Origin: Halanaerobium sp964649895
GTDB taxonomy: Bacteria; Bacillota; Halanaerobiia; Halanaerobiales; Halanaerobiaceae
Assembly: GCA_964649895.1 (NCBI GenBank)
Contig: CAZYRX010000037.1
Location: 1-20,250, forward strand
Direction of reading: 5' to 3'
Length of the DNA stretch: 20,250 bases
Shown: positions 6,532 through 15,798 of the stretch, piece after piece
How the letters are laid out: every line of letters starts with the position of its first letter
Position numbering within the stretch: the stretch's first letter is position 1
Made by a program: the position numbers and the translations under genes
Notes under the pieces: model-generated
What the model was told of the DNA's origin: nothing
Database searches by the model: none
Seen by the model: only the letters and a program-made list of their open reading frames with translations

Positions 6532-6963
6532 ATGTTTATGGGAGAATTTACACATAATATGGATAACAAAGGTCGGCTAATTATTCCTTCAAAGCTGAGG
6601 GAAGAGCTAAGTGAGCAATTTGTAATTACAAGAGGCCTTGATAACTGTCTCTTTCTATATCCTATGGATGAGTGGAAAGAATTCGAAAAAAAATTAACTT
6701 CATTACCTATGACAAGTAAGAATGCTCGTAATTTTGTAAGGTTTTTCTTTTCTGGTGCCAATGAATGTGAGTTAGATAAACAGGGTAGAGTATCTCTTCC
6801 GATTAATCTGAGAGATTATGCAGATTTTGAACATGAAATTGTTATAATTGGTCTTGCAAACAGAATAGAACTCTGGGCTAAAGAGAATTGGGATGGGTAT
6901 ATGGAGGAAGTTGAAGATTCATACGAAGAATTTGCAGACGCTATGGAAGAATTAGGGATTTAG
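6532..6963 (+). CDS. mraZ: MraZ, transcriptional regulator of the dcw cluster
   Basis: MraZ is an AbrB-fold DNA-binding protein that forms ring-shaped oligomers and regulates its own operon through tandem boxes in the promoter. The 143-residue protein has the two tandem swapped-hairpin domains: GEFTHNMDNKGRLIIPSKLRE at the start and ECELDKQGRVSLPINLRDYA in the second half, each with the family's DxKGR/DxQGR turn. It also has TRGLDNCLFLYPMDEW and RFFFSGA, close to the B. subtilis protein. ATG 6532 (MFMGEF) is chosen because it matches the usual family start and follows GGGAAGTGAT at good spacing. The upstream GTG at 6517 lies inside an MraZ box and is rejected. The gap to rsmH is 11 bases. Confidence 0.96.
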   Translation: MFMGEFTHNMDNKGRLIIPSKLREELSEQFVITRGLDNCLFLYPMDEWKEFEKKLTSLPMTSKNARNFVRFFFSGANECELDKQGRVSLPINLRDYADFEHEIVIIGLANRIELWAKENWDGYMEEVEDSYEEFADAMEELGI

Positions 6964-6974
6964 GAAGGATTAAT

Positions 6975-7907
6975 ATGAGTTTTGAACATAAAGCAGTATT
7001 GCTTGATGAATCAATAAAGTATTTAAATATAAAAAGTGACGGGATATATTTTGATGGTACACTTGGTCGAGGAGGCCACAGTTCTGAAATTTTAAAGAAC
7101 TTATCAGATAAAGGTAAACTAATCGCAGTTGATAGAGATATTAAAGCTATTGAAGAAGTTGAAAAGAAATTAGGTGTACATAACAATTTAATTATTAGAC
7201 ATGCAAATTTTATTAACTTTGATAGAGTCTTTAAAGAACTTTCTATTGAAAAAGTTGATGGTATGTTATTTGATTTAGGTGTATCTTCTCCACAAATTGA
7301 TAATGCAGAAAGAGGTTTTAGTTATCAAAAAGAAGGTCCACTTGATATGCGGATGAATAGAAAGCAAAAGTTAACAGCTGCAGATATTGTTAATAATTAT
7401 TCAAAAAAAGAAATTGAAAATATTATAAGTGATTATGGAGAAGAAAATTGGGCTGCCAGAATAGCAGAATTTATTGTGAAGAGAAGAAAAGACAAAAAAA
7501 TTAAAAAAACATCTGAACTAGTTGATATTATAAAGGCTGCTGTTCCAAAAGGTGCAAGAAGAACAGGGGGTCATCCTGCCAGGAGAACTTTTCAAGCTCT
7601 TAGAATTGCTACAAATGACGAATTGGATCAGCTAAAGACATTAATAAATAAAGCAGTAAGTTTTTTAAATCCTGGAGGTAGAATAGTTATTATAAGTTTT
7701 CATTCATTAGAAGACAGAATTGTAAAACATACTTTTCGAAAACTGGCAGAAGATTGTATCTGTCCACCCGATTTTCCTATTTGTGTATGTGATAAAGAAT
7801 CAGAATTAAAAATAATAACTAAAAGTCCGGTCCAGGCTGATAAAAGAGAAGTTGAAGAAAATCCCAGATCAAGAAGCGCAAAGTTAAGAGCTGGAGAAAA
7901 AATTTAA
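6975..7907 (+). CDS. rsmH: 16S rRNA (cytosine-N4) methyltransferase RsmH (MraW)
   Basis: An S-adenosylmethionine-dependent enzyme that adds the N4-methyl group to C1402 of 16S rRNA in the decoding centre. The 310-residue protein shows DGTLGRGGHS (27-36) for SAM binding, LFDLGVSSPQ (98-107), RGFSYQKEGPLDMRMN, GGHPARRTFQALRIATNDEL, and IISFHSLEDRIVK in the C-terminal catalytic region. A cysteine-rich stretch CICPPDFPICVC follows, as in many Firmicute homologues. An AAGGA Shine-Dalgarno precedes the ATG. Its conserved place next to mraZ links ribosome maturation to the division cluster without a known mechanistic tie. Confidence 0.97.
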   Translation: MSFEHKAVLLDESIKYLNIKSDGIYFDGTLGRGGHSSEILKNLSDKGKLIAVDRDIKAIEEVEKKLGVHNNLIIRHANFINFDRVFKELSIEKVDGMLFDLGVSSPQIDNAERGFSYQKEGPLDMRMNRKQKLTAADIVNNYSKKEIENIISDYGEENWAARIAEFIVKRRKDKKIKKTSELVDIIKAAVPKGARRTGGHPARRTFQALRIATNDELDQLKTLINKAVSFLNPGGRIVIISFHSLEDRIVKHTFRKLAEDCICPPDFPICVCDKESELKIITKSPVQADKREVEENPRSRSAKLRAGEKI

Positions 7908-7923
7908 GTAACAAGGGGGAAAT

Positions 7924-8397
7924 ATGATGTATCAAAGTGAAAGCTATAGAAGTTATAATCCCAAGAATGAATACTTGAAAAAATGTTCTTCAGAAATGTT
8001 TAATTTAAAAAAGCAGGCATATACTTTGTTTTACATATTTTTGCTTTTATTAATAAGTATTTCAGCTTTATTATATATTTCACAAATTTTAAAAATAAAT
8101 AATAGCAATTATCAACTTCTTCAATTAGAAGATAAATTAGAAACTGTACGGGAAGAACAAGAAATGCTGGAAATCAAGCTTGCATCTGAAACTTCTCTTG
8201 CTAGAGTAGAAAAAATAGCAAAAAATAAATTGAATATGGTAGAGGTAGAAAACAAAGAGGTTTTTGCTTATAGCAAAACTATTGAAGAACAAGACCGATT
8301 TGTTGCAGATATCCCAGAAGAAAAGTTTTTTTTAGCACAGATATATGATAAAATAATAGCTAGAATCATGACAGTACAGGCTGAGTCAATTGATTAG
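7924..8397 (+). CDS. ftsL: FtsL-like cell division protein
   Basis: A small bitopic membrane protein of 157 residues. A cytoplasmic N-terminus of about 31 residues and one membrane segment (about 32-54) are followed by a leucine-rich coiled-coil region (about 58-90) and LARVEKIAKNKLNMVEVE, which resembles the FtsL ending where R-x-E-x-IA-x(n)-L-x-M recurs. FtsL works with FtsB/DivIC and FtsQ to activate the septal FtsW-PBP complex. FtsL sequences are poorly conserved, so the call rests on topology, length and its invariable place between rsmH and the class B PBP. Two consecutive ATG codons (7924 and 7927) follow AAGGGGGA, and the second has the more usual spacing. The C-terminal tail beyond residue about 112 is longer than in many homologues. 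The gap to the PBP gene is 11 bases. Confidence 0.85.
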   Translation: MMYQSESYRSYNPKNEYLKKCSSEMFNLKKQAYTLFYIFLLLLISISALLYISQILKINNSNYQLLQLEDKLETVREEQEMLEIKLASETSLARVEKIAKNKLNMVEVENKEVFAYSKTIEEQDRFVADIPEEKFFLAQIYDKIIARIMTVQAESID

Positions 8398-8408
8398 GAG
8401 GAAAGCTA

Positions 8409-10481
8409 TTGCAGCAGTTCAAAAAAAGCCTAAAAAATAGAGTTATTTTCTATTTTGCAATTATATTTATATTATTTATTATACTAGCACTTAGACTTTT
8501 ATGGATACAAGTAATTAATAGTGCAGAGTATGAACATCGTGCTTTAAATCAAAGAATGAGAGAATTTATTGTTAACTCCGAAAGAGGAATAATCTACGAT
8601 AATTCCGGCAGAAAACTTGCAGTAAGCTTAACTGCTAAGACTGTAGTTGCTCTGCCGGATAATATTATAAACCCCAAAAATACTGCTTCAGAACTTGCCA
8701 GTTTACTTAATATCGATTATGACACTATATATAGACGAATCACATCTGATTTAGCTGCAGTTTATTTACAGCGTAAAATTGATGAATCACTCCACAATAA
8801 GCTGAAAGAAAAAAATATTCCAGGTATTATTTTTACTGATGAAAATAAAAGATATTATCCAGAACACAGTTTGGCATCTCATATTATTGGATTTACCAGC
8901 ATAGATAATAATGGATTAAATGGTCTTGAATTATCATATAATAAATTTTTAAGCGGTAAAGCTGGGAAAATAGCAATTGAGAGAGATGCTAGTGGAAGAA
9001 CAATCCCTGATGGAGTAGATGAATCAGTTCCAGGTAGAGATGGATATAACGTTCATTTAACAATTGATGAAGTTATACAATATATGGCTGAAAAAGAATT
9101 GAAAGAAGCAGATTCTGTATTTAACTTTTCTGGTGGTTCAGCAATAGTAATGGATTCTCAAAATGGAGATATCCTTGCTATGGCAAATACTCCAACTTAT
9201 GATCCGAATAATTTTAGTAAATATCCAGAAAAAACATGGAGAAATAGAGCAATTAATGATGTTTTTGAACCAGGGTCGACTTTTAAAATAATTACTACAG
9301 CAGCAGCTTTAGAGGAAGGTGTAATTTCTGAAAATGATATTCTAACTGATCCAGGTCACATATATGTAAAAGGGGAAGAAATAAGCTGCTGGAGTAATGT
9401 AGGTCACCGTAGACAGACATTTGCTGAAGTTGTAAAAAATTCCTGTAACCCTGGTTTTGTAGAAGTTGCTTTAAAAATGAGCAAGGAAACTTTTTATTCT
9501 TATATCAGGGCTTTTGGTTTTGGTAGTCAAACTGGTGTGAGATTGCCAGCAGAAGAGAATGGTATTCTGCCTTCATATGAGCGTATTGGTCCTGTTGAAT
9601 TAGCTACTTTTTCTTTTGGCCACGGTATATCTGTGACTCCTATTCAACTGGTTTCAGCTATTTCGGCTGTTGCAAATGAAGGTAAATTAATGGAGCCGCG
9701 TTTAGTTAAAAAAGTAGATACTGGTGATGAGCAGGACGATATTATTAATGAAGCTGTTACAGTTAGACAGGTAATATCAAAAGAAACTGCAGATAAGACA
9801 AAAGAATTATTAAAACAAGTTGTCGCAGATGGAACTGGGACTAAGGCAGCTGTTGAAGGGTATCAAATTGGTGGGAAAACAGGTACTGCCAAACACTATA
9901 ATGATGATCTTTATGATTCTTCTTTCATTGGAATCGTTCCTACAGAAAATACTGAACTTGTAATTCTAGTAGTTCTTTATGATATTTCTGGAGAAACTTA
10001 TTATGGAAGTCAAACAGCTGCACCAGTATTTAAAAATTTAACAGAAAATATACTAAATTATTTAAATGTTAAACCTGATTATAAAAATGAATTTAATTAT
10101 AAATTGAGTGAAGATAAAATGACTGTTCCAAGTCTTATAGGAGAATATAAATTAAATGCAGAAGAAATATTGAGAGAAAAAGGATTTAATGTTAAACTAG
10201 TTGGTGACGGTGAGTTAGTTGAAGATCAACTACCAGAAGCTGGTAGTGAAGTTAATAAGAATTCTACAATTTGGTTATTTGATAAAAATAATGCTGATTA
10301 TTATGAAATTTTAATAGCAGTTCCAGATTTTAGAGGCTTAACCTATCAGGAGGCATCAAAACTTGCTGATGAAAAGGGCTTAAAATTATCATTTGCTGGT
10401 AGTGGTAAAGTAATTGGTCAATCAATATATCCAGGTAAGAGAATAACTACTGATAAAGTAATTAATTTAAAGTTGAGATAA
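8409..10481 (+). CDS. Class B penicillin-binding protein with two PASTA domains (FtsI/SpoVD type)
   Basis: Septal transpeptidase of 690 residues that crosslinks new peptidoglycan outside the membrane. Order: short cytoplasmic tail, membrane anchor (about 12-36), PBP dimerisation domain (about 50-210), transpeptidase domain (about 240-550), then two PASTA repeats (about 572-626 and 637-690). The active-site motifs are complete: S290-T-F-K293, S345-C-N347 and K490-T-G-T. The start is TTG at 8409 behind AGGAGG, 7 bases away. B. subtilis carries both pbpB and spoVD here, whereas this window has one gene, which should therefore serve vegetative division. C-terminal PASTA domains are shared with both relatives, so I do not choose between ftsI/pbpB and spoVD. 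A 56-base gap to murE holds nothing obvious. Confidence 0.95.
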   Translation: MQQFKKSLKNRVIFYFAIIFILFIILALRLLWIQVINSAEYEHRALNQRMREFIVNSERGIIYDNSGRKLAVSLTAKTVVALPDNIINPKNTASELASLLNIDYDTIYRRITSDLAAVYLQRKIDESLHNKLKEKNIPGIIFTDENKRYYPEHSLASHIIGFTSIDNNGLNGLELSYNKFLSGKAGKIAIERDASGRTIPDGVDESVPGRDGYNVHLTIDEVIQYMAEKELKEADSVFNFSGGSAIVMDSQNGDILAMANTPTYDPNNFSKYPEKTWRNRAINDVFEPGSTFKIITTAAALEEGVISENDILTDPGHIYVKGEEISCWSNVGHRRQTFAEVVKNSCNPGFVEVALKMSKETFYSYIRAFGFGSQTGVRLPAEENGILPSYERIGPVELATFSFGHGISVTPIQLVSAISAVANEGKLMEPRLVKKVDTGDEQDDIINEAVTVRQVISKETADKTKELLKQVVADGTGTKAAVEGYQIGGKTGTAKHYNDDLYDSSFIGIVPTENTELVILVVLYDISGETYYGSQTAAPVFKNLTENILNYLNVKPDYKNEFNYKLSEDKMTVPSLIGEYKLNAEEILREKGFNVKLVGDGELVEDQLPEAGSEVNKNSTIWLFDKNNADYYEILIAVPDFRGLTYQEASKLADEKGLKLSFAGSGKVIGQSIYPGKRITTDKVINLKLR

Positions 10482-10537
10482 TAAATGAGAATTTTGCAGA
10501 TATCTAATGCAATATTAATGATTAAGGATGGTTTTCA

Positions 10538-12016
10538 ATGAAATTAAAAATGATATTAGATGGAATTGAGTTTAAACTTCTAAAGGGAGATTTAAATATA
10601 GAGATTACCGATATAAAATATGATTCAAGAGATGTTGAAAAAGATAATCTTTTTATTGCAGTTAGTGGATTTGAAGTAGATGGACATGACTTTATAGCTT
10701 CTGCTGTTAAAAATGGTGCATCTGCTGTGCTTATTGAAAAAAAATTAGATTTTTATTATCCTGATGTTTCATATATTAAAGTTGAGAACAGCCGCAGAGA
10801 AATGGCGGCAGCTGCCAATAATTTCTTTAATAAACCTTTAAGATACATAGATTTAATAGGAATAACAGGCACAAATGGTAAAACAACAACAGCATTTTTG
10901 CTTTATAATATTTTAAAAGAAGCAGGTATTAAAACTGCATTATTTGGTACTATAAAGAATGTTATTGATGACCAAGAATTATCAGCCAAAAGAACTACAC
11001 CTGAATCACTGGATCTTTATAGATATTTTTCTGAAATGGTAAAAAAAGATGTCAAATATGCTGTGATGGAAGTTTCTTCACATGCACTGGATTTATATAG
11101 GGTTGAGTATATGAAGTTTACACTTACTGTATTTACTAATTTAAGTTCTGAACATCTTGATTATCATAAGACAATGGATAATTATAAAAAAGCCAAATCA
11201 AAACTTTTTAGCCAGATTAAAAAAGATGGGTTTGCAGTTTTCAATTTTGATGATCATTATTATAATTTTATGCTAAGTAAATCAAGAGGAGAAAATTATA
11301 GTTATAGTCTGGATGATCATAATGCTGATTTATTTGTTGAAGACTATGATTTAAATATGAAGGGTATAAGTTATAGAACATCCGGTCTTTTTAAAGAGAA
11401 TTTCAATTTAAAACTGGGAGGATTATTTAATATCTATAACTCTTTAGCTGCATTGTTAAGTTCTTACCTGCTTGGTGTAAAAAAACAAACTGCTGCAGAA
11501 GCTCTTAAAAATATTGATGGGGTGCCAGGGCGCTTTGAGTTAATCAATGAAGGTCAGGATTATCAGGTAATTGTTGACTATGCCCATACACCTGATGGTA
11601 TGAAAAATGTTCTTGAAGCAGTTAAAAATATTAAAAATAAGCGTTTAATTGTATTGTTTGGCTGTGGTGGTGATAGAGATCGAAGCAAAAGACCTTTAAT
11701 GGCAGAGTTGGCTGAAGAATATGCTGATTTTGTAATTGTTACAAATGATAATCCTAGAAGCGAAGAAGCAGAAAAAATATTTTCAGAAATAAAAAAGGGT
11801 TTTAGTTCTGATTTTACAGAATACAAAATCATCTCTGACAGGAGACTAGCTATAAGTCAGGCTATTAAGATGGCAAAAAAAGATGATATAGTTTTACTGC
11901 TTGGAAGAGGTCATGAAAAATATCAAATTATAAAAGGAAACAAGATTAAACTTGATGATCGAGAGGTAGCTCGAGAATTTATAAAAACGGCAGGTGTAGT
12001 AAATGAAGAATATTAG
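10538..12016 (+). CDS. murE: UDP-MurNAc-tripeptide synthetase, meso-diaminopimelate adding
   Basis: A Mur ligase that adds the third amino acid to UDP-MurNAc-L-Ala-D-Glu. The 492-residue protein has the ATP-binding GTNGKTTT (111-118), the substrate region RTTPESLDLYRY, EVSSHALDL, NYKKAKSKLF with the lysine (K220) expected to be carbamylated, VDYAHTPDGM, and GRGHEKYQ near the end. The DNPR motif at 404-407 is the recognised signature of meso-diaminopimelate specificity, as opposed to the lysine enzymes. The wall should therefore be of the meso-DAP type. AAGGATGG lies before the ATG. The ATG inside that site is out of frame. The gene overlaps murF by 14 bases. Confidence 0.97.
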   Translation: MKLKMILDGIEFKLLKGDLNIEITDIKYDSRDVEKDNLFIAVSGFEVDGHDFIASAVKNGASAVLIEKKLDFYYPDVSYIKVENSRREMAAAANNFFNKPLRYIDLIGITGTNGKTTTAFLLYNILKEAGIKTALFGTIKNVIDDQELSAKRTTPESLDLYRYFSEMVKKDVKYAVMEVSSHALDLYRVEYMKFTLTVFTNLSSEHLDYHKTMDNYKKAKSKLFSQIKKDGFAVFNFDDHYYNFMLSKSRGENYSYSLDDHNADLFVEDYDLNMKGISYRTSGLFKENFNLKLGGLFNIYNSLAALLSSYLLGVKKQTAAEALKNIDGVPGRFELINEGQDYQVIVDYAHTPDGMKNVLEAVKNIKNKRLIVLFGCGGDRDRSKRPLMAELAEEYADFVIVTNDNPRSEEAEKIFSEIKKGFSSDFTEYKIISDRRLAISQAIKMAKKDDIVLLLGRGHEKYQIIKGNKIKLDDREVAREFIKTAGVVNEEY

Positions 12017-13397
12017 TTTAAAAGAAATAAAGAAAGCTGCTTCTGCTGATCTCATCACAGGAGAATTAAATATGGATATAAATAAAATAAAAATTGACAG
12101 CAGGAAAATAGAAACAGGAGATTTATTTATAGCAATAATTGGTGAAAATCAAGATGGGCATCAGTTTTTAAAATCTGCAGTTGAAAATGGAGCATCAGCT
12201 GTGATTGTAGATAGGTTAGTTAGTCTACCTGATAAAATTACAGTTTTAAAAGTTGAAGATACAACTAGAGCCCTTCAAGATATAGCTAACTATTATAGAA
12301 TTAAACAGCTTGAATTAAAAGTAATTGCAGTTACAGGAAGTGCTGGTAAAACAACCACTAAAGATATGACAGCTTCTGTTTTATCTCAAAAATTTTCCAC
12401 TTTAAAAACAGAGGGTAATTATAACAATCACATTGGGCTTCCTCTTACTCTTTTAAAATTAGATGGTAGTGAAGATTTTGCAGTTTTAGAAATGGGTATG
12501 AGTGGTTTTGGAGAAATCGAACTACTTTCAGAGATTGCTTTACCTGATGTTGGAATTATTACCAATGTTGGAGCTGCTCATTTAGAACAGCTTGGTTCTA
12601 TAGAAAACATTGCAAAAGCTAAAAAGGAGTTAATTGATTCTCTGGATGAATCTGGAGTTGTTTTCTTAAATTATGACAATAAATATACAAAAAAAATGGG
12701 GAAAGAGTTTGAAGGTAAAATTGTATATTTTGGTTTTGAAAAGGGTGCAGATTTAAGAGTGATAGATTATAGTTTTAACAAGAATAGACTTAGACAAAAT
12801 TTTAGCTTAAAATATAAAGATAAATTTTATAATTTTTATATAAAAAAACCAGGGAAACATAATATTTATAATGCCCTTTGTGCTGCTGCAGTAGGTTTAG
12901 AGTATAATATAAGTGAAGTGGATATTCAAAAAGGTCTTTTAGAAGCCGACTTTACATCTTTAAGAATGGAGACAATTACACTTTATAATAAGGCAGTATT
13001 GATAAATGATTGTTATAATGCAAACCCTCTATCTGTAAGAGCTGCAGTTGATGTTTTATATGAATTTCCAGGCAAAAGAAAAATTGCTGTATTAGCATCA
13101 ATGCTTGAGCTTGGAAAAGACAGTGCAGCTGCACATAAAAATATTGGCAATTATATTTTTGAAAAAAACATTGATATTTTAGTTACTGTAGGGGAAAAAG
13201 CAGCAGAGATTGCATTGGGAGCAGAAGAGGCAGGGATGTTTAATGAAAAAATATATATTTTTAATAAAAAGGAAGAAGCAGCTGATTTTTTGAAGTCAGA
13301 ATATAGAGAAAAAGATATTATTTTAATTAAAGGTTCAAGAGCTAATGAGATGGAAAAAATAAGCGAAAAATTAATTTCTAAGGAGCAAAGTAATTAA
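12003..13397 (+). CDS. murF: UDP-MurNAc-tripeptide:D-Ala-D-Ala ligase
   Basis: MurF joins D-Ala-D-Ala, made by Ddl, to the tripeptide to give UDP-MurNAc-pentapeptide. The 464-residue protein has IDSRKIETGDLFIA and GENQDGHQFL in the N-terminal uridine-binding domain, the P-loop TGSAGKTTTKD (from 111), GNYNNHIGLPLTLL, LEMGMSGFGEI and NVGAAHLEQLGS in the ATPase domain, and NDCYNANPLSVRAA followed by MLELG in the C-terminal domain. All are standard for MurF. The start lies 14 bases inside murE behind AGGTG, so translation is likely coupled. The stop codon touches the mraY ATG with no gap. In Bacillus, murF lies outside the dcw cluster paired with ddl. Its position here is the ancestral one. Confidence 0.97.
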   Translation: MKNISLKEIKKAASADLITGELNMDINKIKIDSRKIETGDLFIAIIGENQDGHQFLKSAVENGASAVIVDRLVSLPDKITVLKVEDTTRALQDIANYYRIKQLELKVIAVTGSAGKTTTKDMTASVLSQKFSTLKTEGNYNNHIGLPLTLLKLDGSEDFAVLEMGMSGFGEIELLSEIALPDVGIITNVGAAHLEQLGSIENIAKAKKELIDSLDESGVVFLNYDNKYTKKMGKEFEGKIVYFGFEKGADLRVIDYSFNKNRLRQNFSLKYKDKFYNFYIKKPGKHNIYNALCAAAVGLEYNISEVDIQKGLLEADFTSLRMETITLYNKAVLINDCYNANPLSVRAAVDVLYEFPGKRKIAVLASMLELGKDSAAAHKNIGNYIFEKNIDILVTVGEKAAEIALGAEEAGMFNEKIYIFNKKEEAADFLKSEYREKDIILIKGSRANEMEKISEKLISKEQSN

Positions 13398-14351
13398 ATG
13401 ATTTATATAAAAGCGTTTTTATTGCCTTTACTGATTATTTTATTCACAGGCAATAAATTTATATTATATATAAAAAAAATAAATTTTGGTCAGCAGATAA
13501 GAAAATATGGGCCAGAAGAACATCTTAAAAAATCAGGTATACCTACAATGGGGGGGATGTTGATAATTGGAGTATTTATTATTGCTTCAATCGTTTTAGC
13601 ACCTCTCAATGTAAGAACTGTATCGGTTATTGCAGCAGCTTTTTTAATGGCTTTAACAGGTTTCTTAGATGATTTTTTAAAAATAAAATTTGAAAGATCT
13701 CTTGGATTAACTGCACTGCAGAAAATTGTTATGCAGCTTGCAGCAGCTTTAATACCTGCCCTAATTATTATTTTTATAATTGATACACCACCAATCATAG
13801 TCCCGTTTTTAGGGAGTTATCAGATTAATTTATTTTTAAGATTTTTATTTATTATGTTTGTTGTAACTGGTACTGCTAATGCAGTAAATCTTACAGATGG
13901 TTTGGATGGGCTTGCAGCTGGTGTTACTTTAATTGTTAGTTTAGCTTTTGCTTTACTATTTTATATGTCTGGAAATAATGATTTAATGTTATTAATGCTG
14001 GTTATGGGAGGCAGCTGTACAGCATTTTTATGGTTTAATGCTAATCCTGCAGAAATATTTATGGGGGATGTTGGTTCTCTTGGTATAGGGGGCTTTTTAG
14101 CGGCTTCAGCTGTTATAAGTGGTACAGAGATATATTTGCTTATTATAGGCATAATATATGTTATAGAAACACTTTCTGTAATGCTTCAGGTCCCCTATTT
14201 TAAAATAACAGGTGGACGGCGAATCTTTAAAATGACTCCCATTCATCATCATTATGAACTGAAAGGTATTGCAGAAAACAAAATTGTTTTTAGATTTATT
14301 ATCATCACCATTATATTTTCTTTACTGGCATTAACTTCTGTGTTATTGTAA
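13398..14351 (+). CDS. mraY: Phospho-MurNAc-pentapeptide transferase (lipid I synthesis)
   Basis: An integral membrane enzyme of 317 residues, with about ten predicted membrane segments, that transfers phospho-MurNAc-pentapeptide to undecaprenyl phosphate at the inner membrane face. Key motifs are visible: KSGIPTMGG near the start, LDDFLK with D91 and D92, NAVNLTDGLDGLA (161-173), FMGDVGSLG with D224, and PIHHHYELKG with the histidine triad (283-285). All residues tied to Mg binding and catalysis in the family are kept. The ATG follows the murF stop directly, and AAGGAG is 12 bases upstream, so coupling to murF translation is likely. Confidence 0.97.
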   Translation: MIYIKAFLLPLLIILFTGNKFILYIKKINFGQQIRKYGPEEHLKKSGIPTMGGMLIIGVFIIASIVLAPLNVRTVSVIAAAFLMALTGFLDDFLKIKFERSLGLTALQKIVMQLAAALIPALIIIFIIDTPPIIVPFLGSYQINLFLRFLFIMFVVTGTANAVNLTDGLDGLAAGVTLIVSLAFALLFYMSGNNDLMLLMLVMGGSCTAFLWFNANPAEIFMGDVGSLGIGGFLAASAVISGTEIYLLIIGIIYVIETLSVMLQVPYFKITGGRRIFKMTPIHHHYELKGIAENKIVFRFIIITIIFSLLALTSVLL

Positions 14352-14391
14352 ATATCAATAAATATAAATCTGATAAAGGAGATAGATTGAT

Positions 14392-15750
14392 TTGCAGTTT
14401 AAAAATAAAAAAATTGCTGTGCTTGGTTTTAGCCCAAGAACAGGTTTAGAACTTGTTAAATATTTAAATAAATATGATGTTGAGCTTATAGTTTCTGATA
14501 GCAAATCAGAAGCTGAACTTTCTGACCTCATAAAACAAATAGATTCTAAAAATATACAATTTGATTTGGGTGGAAATACTGAAGTTATTTTAGAAGCAGA
14601 TTTGATAATTCTTAGTCCAGGTGTTCCTTATGATTTAGATATATTAAAAAAAGCAAGGAAACGTGGGATTGAGACTATTAGCGAAATAGAGTTTGCCTAT
14701 CAAAATACTAATGCAGATATCATAGCAGTTACAGGTACAAATGGGAAAACAACAACAACAGATTTAATTTCTTCAATGCTTAAAGATTTAGAAAGTAGAA
14801 ATGTAATAACAGCTGGCAATATTGGTATACCATTTATATCAGTAGTCGATGAACTTCAAGATGATGACCTTGTAGTTTTAGAAGTCAGTTCTTTTCAGCT
14901 GGAAGCTGTAAAAGAATTTAGAGCAAAAATTGCTGTATATTTGAACTATAGTCCTGATCATTTAGATAGACATAAAACAGAAGCGAATTATAAAAATGCA
15001 AAATTTAATATTTTCACTAATCAAGTTGAAGATGATTTTGCAATTGTTAATATAGATGATAATTATTTAGCAGGAATAAGAGATAAAATTAATGCAAAAA
15101 CATATTCTGTTTCGGCAAAAGATTATTCAGCAGATTTGATAATCAAAGATAATAAAATAATCTTTAAAAAAGCTCAGATGGATAATCTGGAATTGATAGA
15201 TTTAGAGAAAATAAATTTGCCAGGTATCCATAATAAATTAAATATTGCCTTTGCAGCTCTTACTGCTTATTTAAGCGGGCAATCACTTATTAAAATCCAA
15301 AAGGCAGCAGAAAATTATAAATTGCAAGAGCACAGAATGGAAATCATTATAAATAATGAAGAGTATTTAATCATTGATGACTCTAAAGCTACCAATCCAG
15401 AAGCAGCTATAAAGGCTTTAGAAAGCATAGACAGAGATATTATTCTAATTGCAGGTGGACAGGATAGGAATGCAGATTTTGATGATTTTATCAAAACAAT
15501 TAGACAAAGAGTAAAAAAACTTTTGTTAATTGGTGAAACTGCTGACAAAATATCAAATTATTTTAAAAATGATAGTCTTGAAGTAAAGTTATTTGATAAT
15601 CTTGAAAAAGCAGCTGAGTATGGTGTCAATCATTTAGATAAAAATCAATGTCTTCTTTTGTCCCCGGGATGTCCAAGCTGGGATATGTTTAAAAGTTACA
15701 AGATGAGAGGAGAATTGTTTAAAAAAGTGGTTCTTGAAAATATCGATTAG
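14392..15750 (+). CDS. murD: UDP-MurNAc-L-alanine:D-glutamate ligase
   Basis: MurD adds D-glutamate to UDP-MurNAc-L-Ala. The 452-residue protein has an N-terminal Rossmann-like domain (IAVLGFSPRTGLELV), the P-loop VTGTNGKTTTT (from about 113), AGNIGIP, LEVSSFQLE, NYSPDHLDRH, NAKFNIF containing the lysine likely to be carbamylated, HRMEII, DDSKATNP and LLSPGCPSWDMFKSYKMRGELF at the end, all typical. The N-terminal loop FSPRTG differs from the more common GxGxSG form but lies in the same place. The start is TTG at 14392 with AAAGGAGAT eight bases upstream. Gaps are 40 bases to mraY and 48 to ftsW. Confidence 0.96.
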   Translation: MQFKNKKIAVLGFSPRTGLELVKYLNKYDVELIVSDSKSEAELSDLIKQIDSKNIQFDLGGNTEVILEADLIILSPGVPYDLDILKKARKRGIETISEIEFAYQNTNADIIAVTGTNGKTTTTDLISSMLKDLESRNVITAGNIGIPFISVVDELQDDDLVVLEVSSFQLEAVKEFRAKIAVYLNYSPDHLDRHKTEANYKNAKFNIFTNQVEDDFAIVNIDDNYLAGIRDKINAKTYSVSAKDYSADLIIKDNKIIFKKAQMDNLELIDLEKINLPGIHNKLNIAFAALTAYLSGQSLIKIQKAAENYKLQEHRMEIIINNEEYLIIDDSKATNPEAAIKALESIDRDIILIAGGQDRNADFDDFIKTIRQRVKKLLLIGETADKISNYFKNDSLEVKLFDNLEKAAEYGVNHLDKNQCLLLSPGCPSWDMFKSYKMRGELFKKVVLENID

Positions 15751-15776
15751 AGTTTAATTTTCTAAGGTGCTTTATT

Positions 15777-15798
15777 AAGGAGAGAGTAAGGAGAGAGT
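15777..15798 (+). repeat. Tandem duplication of the ftsW ribosome binding site
   Basis: The 11-base unit AAGGAGAGAGT occurs twice in exact tandem (15777-15787 and 15788-15798) and ends directly before the ftsW ATG. The second copy places AAGGAG five bases from the start codon, and the first places it 16 bases away. Only the proximal copy is well positioned for initiation. Confidence 0.9.
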
